Below are positions 32,149-32,846 of a stretch of DNA of 32,846 nucleotides, one piece after another. Both the position numbers and the translations under genes were made by a program. Every line of letters begins with the position of its first letter. Positions within the stretch are counted from its first letter, which is position 1. Source of the DNA: Rhizophagus sp. LPA8_4_AMF (taxonomy: Eukaryota > Glomeromycota > Glomeromycetes > Glomerales > Glomeraceae); contig JADRCO010000479.1 in NCBI GenBank assembly GCA_021464525.1, forward strand, positions 1 to 32,846. The letters run 5' to 3'. The notes beneath the pieces were generated by a model that ran no database searches, was not told where the DNA came from, and was given only the letters and a program-made list of their open reading frames with translations.

Positions 32149-32625
32149 ACAATTGTCTATGTATTTTGTACTAAATATTATAAAGTTGATATAACTAATA
32201 TTTTTTGAACAATTTTATCCATGTGTTTTGTACTACTAAATATTATAAGTTGATCTGACTAATATATTTTTTAGATAATTTTGTCCATTTTCTTATTTTA
32301 GGATAAATTATTTGTAATATCTTATATATTACGTATATTCATTTTTCCAACTCAATATATTTTTTTGGACAATTTTATCTATACATTTTGTACTACTAAA
32401 TATTATAAGTTGATCTGGCTAATATATTTTTTGGACAATTTTGTCTACTTTCTTGATTTGGAATAAAATATCTTATTGCTGCGTATGATTATTTATCTAT
32501 CTTTTTGGACAATTTTGTCCACTTTCTTATTTTGGGATAAATTATTTGTAATATCTTATATGTTGTGTACATTCATTTTTTCCAACTCAATATATCTTTT
32601 TGGACAATTTTGTCCACTTTGCATA
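32149..32625. repeat. tandem repeat block built on GGACAATTTTGTCC
   Basis: At least seven copies of GGACAATTTTGTCCA or a close variant occur near 32150, 32206, 32273, 32366, 32434, 32506 and 32601. They alternate with the spacers TACTACTAAATATTATAAGT and CTTATTTTGGGATAAATTAT and with CCAACTCAATATAT. Spacings of about 57-95 bp combine into a roughly 160-bp higher-order unit. The core is itself a near-palindrome. An open frame at 32476-32715 lies within this repeat and is not a gene. Confidence 0.75.
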
Positions 32626-32655
32626 AGATCATATATAATTGAAAAGAATTATAAA

Positions 32656-32782
32656 TCCAAAATAAAACTTTTTAAAATTGTAATAAAATTTTGCAATTTG
32701 CATTTCATAATCTAATGCGTTCCAAAATAAAACTTTTAATTGTAATAAAATTTTGCAATTTGCATTTCATAATCTAATGCGT
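32656..32782. repeat. two-copy tandem duplication, 65 and 62 bp
   Basis: 32656-32720 and 32721-32782 are the same unit, TCCAAAATAAAACTTTT through CATAATCTAATGCGT. They differ only in a short A/T-run length change, pointing to a recent duplication. Confidence 0.85.
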
Positions 32783-32846
32783 ATAACTAATTTATATTCT
32801 GTAATTTAATCTAAATAATAAAAATAATAATCTGTATTATGACCAT

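Noticed and set aside
32476-32715. 79-aa plus-strand frame with hydrophobic stretches
   Set aside because: It consists of translated tandem repeat units.
1-32846. CRISPR array, rRNA or a bacterial-type operon
   Set aside because: No regularly spaced identical repeats, no rRNA signatures, and all assembled genes have spliceosomal introns.

Overview
The window looks like the nuclear genome of an arbuscular mycorrhizal fungus, most likely Rhizophagus irregularis or a close relative. The reasons are a very AT-rich base composition with long homopolymer runs, short introns with GTAAGT-type donors, tyrosine-kinase-like (TKL) kinases with cysteine-rich N-termini of the kind expanded in that lineage, and dense small transposons. 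This assignment rests on sequence style and remembered families, not on a database search.

Four multi-exon genes could be assembled by hand with every splice phase consistent. (1) Minus strand, 1371-3434: nine exons, 489 aa, a lineage-specific nuclear-looking protein with a conserved C-terminal domain. (2) Plus strand, 7389-9574: six exons, 587 aa, a flavoprotein oxidase of the aldonolactone oxidase family. (3) Minus strand, 10618-13222: six exons, 750 aa, a TKL-type kinase behind an array of CxxC knuckles. (4) Minus strand, 22871-25174: five exons, 585 aa, a predicted secretory-pathway protein with a protease-associated-like ectodomain and seven membrane spans.

Between and around these genes lies decayed accessory DNA. 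Upstream of the kinase are two eroded copies of the same gene that keep intron positions and 5' flank, so they arose by DNA segmental duplication and not by retrocopying (14205-17833). One copy is interrupted by a small transposon whose arms are arrays of ACCGACAT-like units; a second such element lies at 18911-19468. Further exon-like fragments of unknown or Myb/SANT-like genes lie at 749-936, 1052-1215, 5468-5709, 19562-20555 and 22379-22544.

The right third is repeat-dominated. It holds a hAT-like MITE (20989-21218), a pogo/Tc1-like MITE with TA target duplication (28013-28209), and a 2.6-kb poly(A)-tailed non-LTR-type element with a perfect 16-bp target duplication (28990-31634). A Mutator-like MITE with a 10-bp target duplication is nested in the last of these (30147-30320). 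Tandem repeats fill 32149-32782. No tRNA, rRNA or CRISPR was recognised. The four intact genes do not form an obvious pathway; they look like independent members of expanded families.
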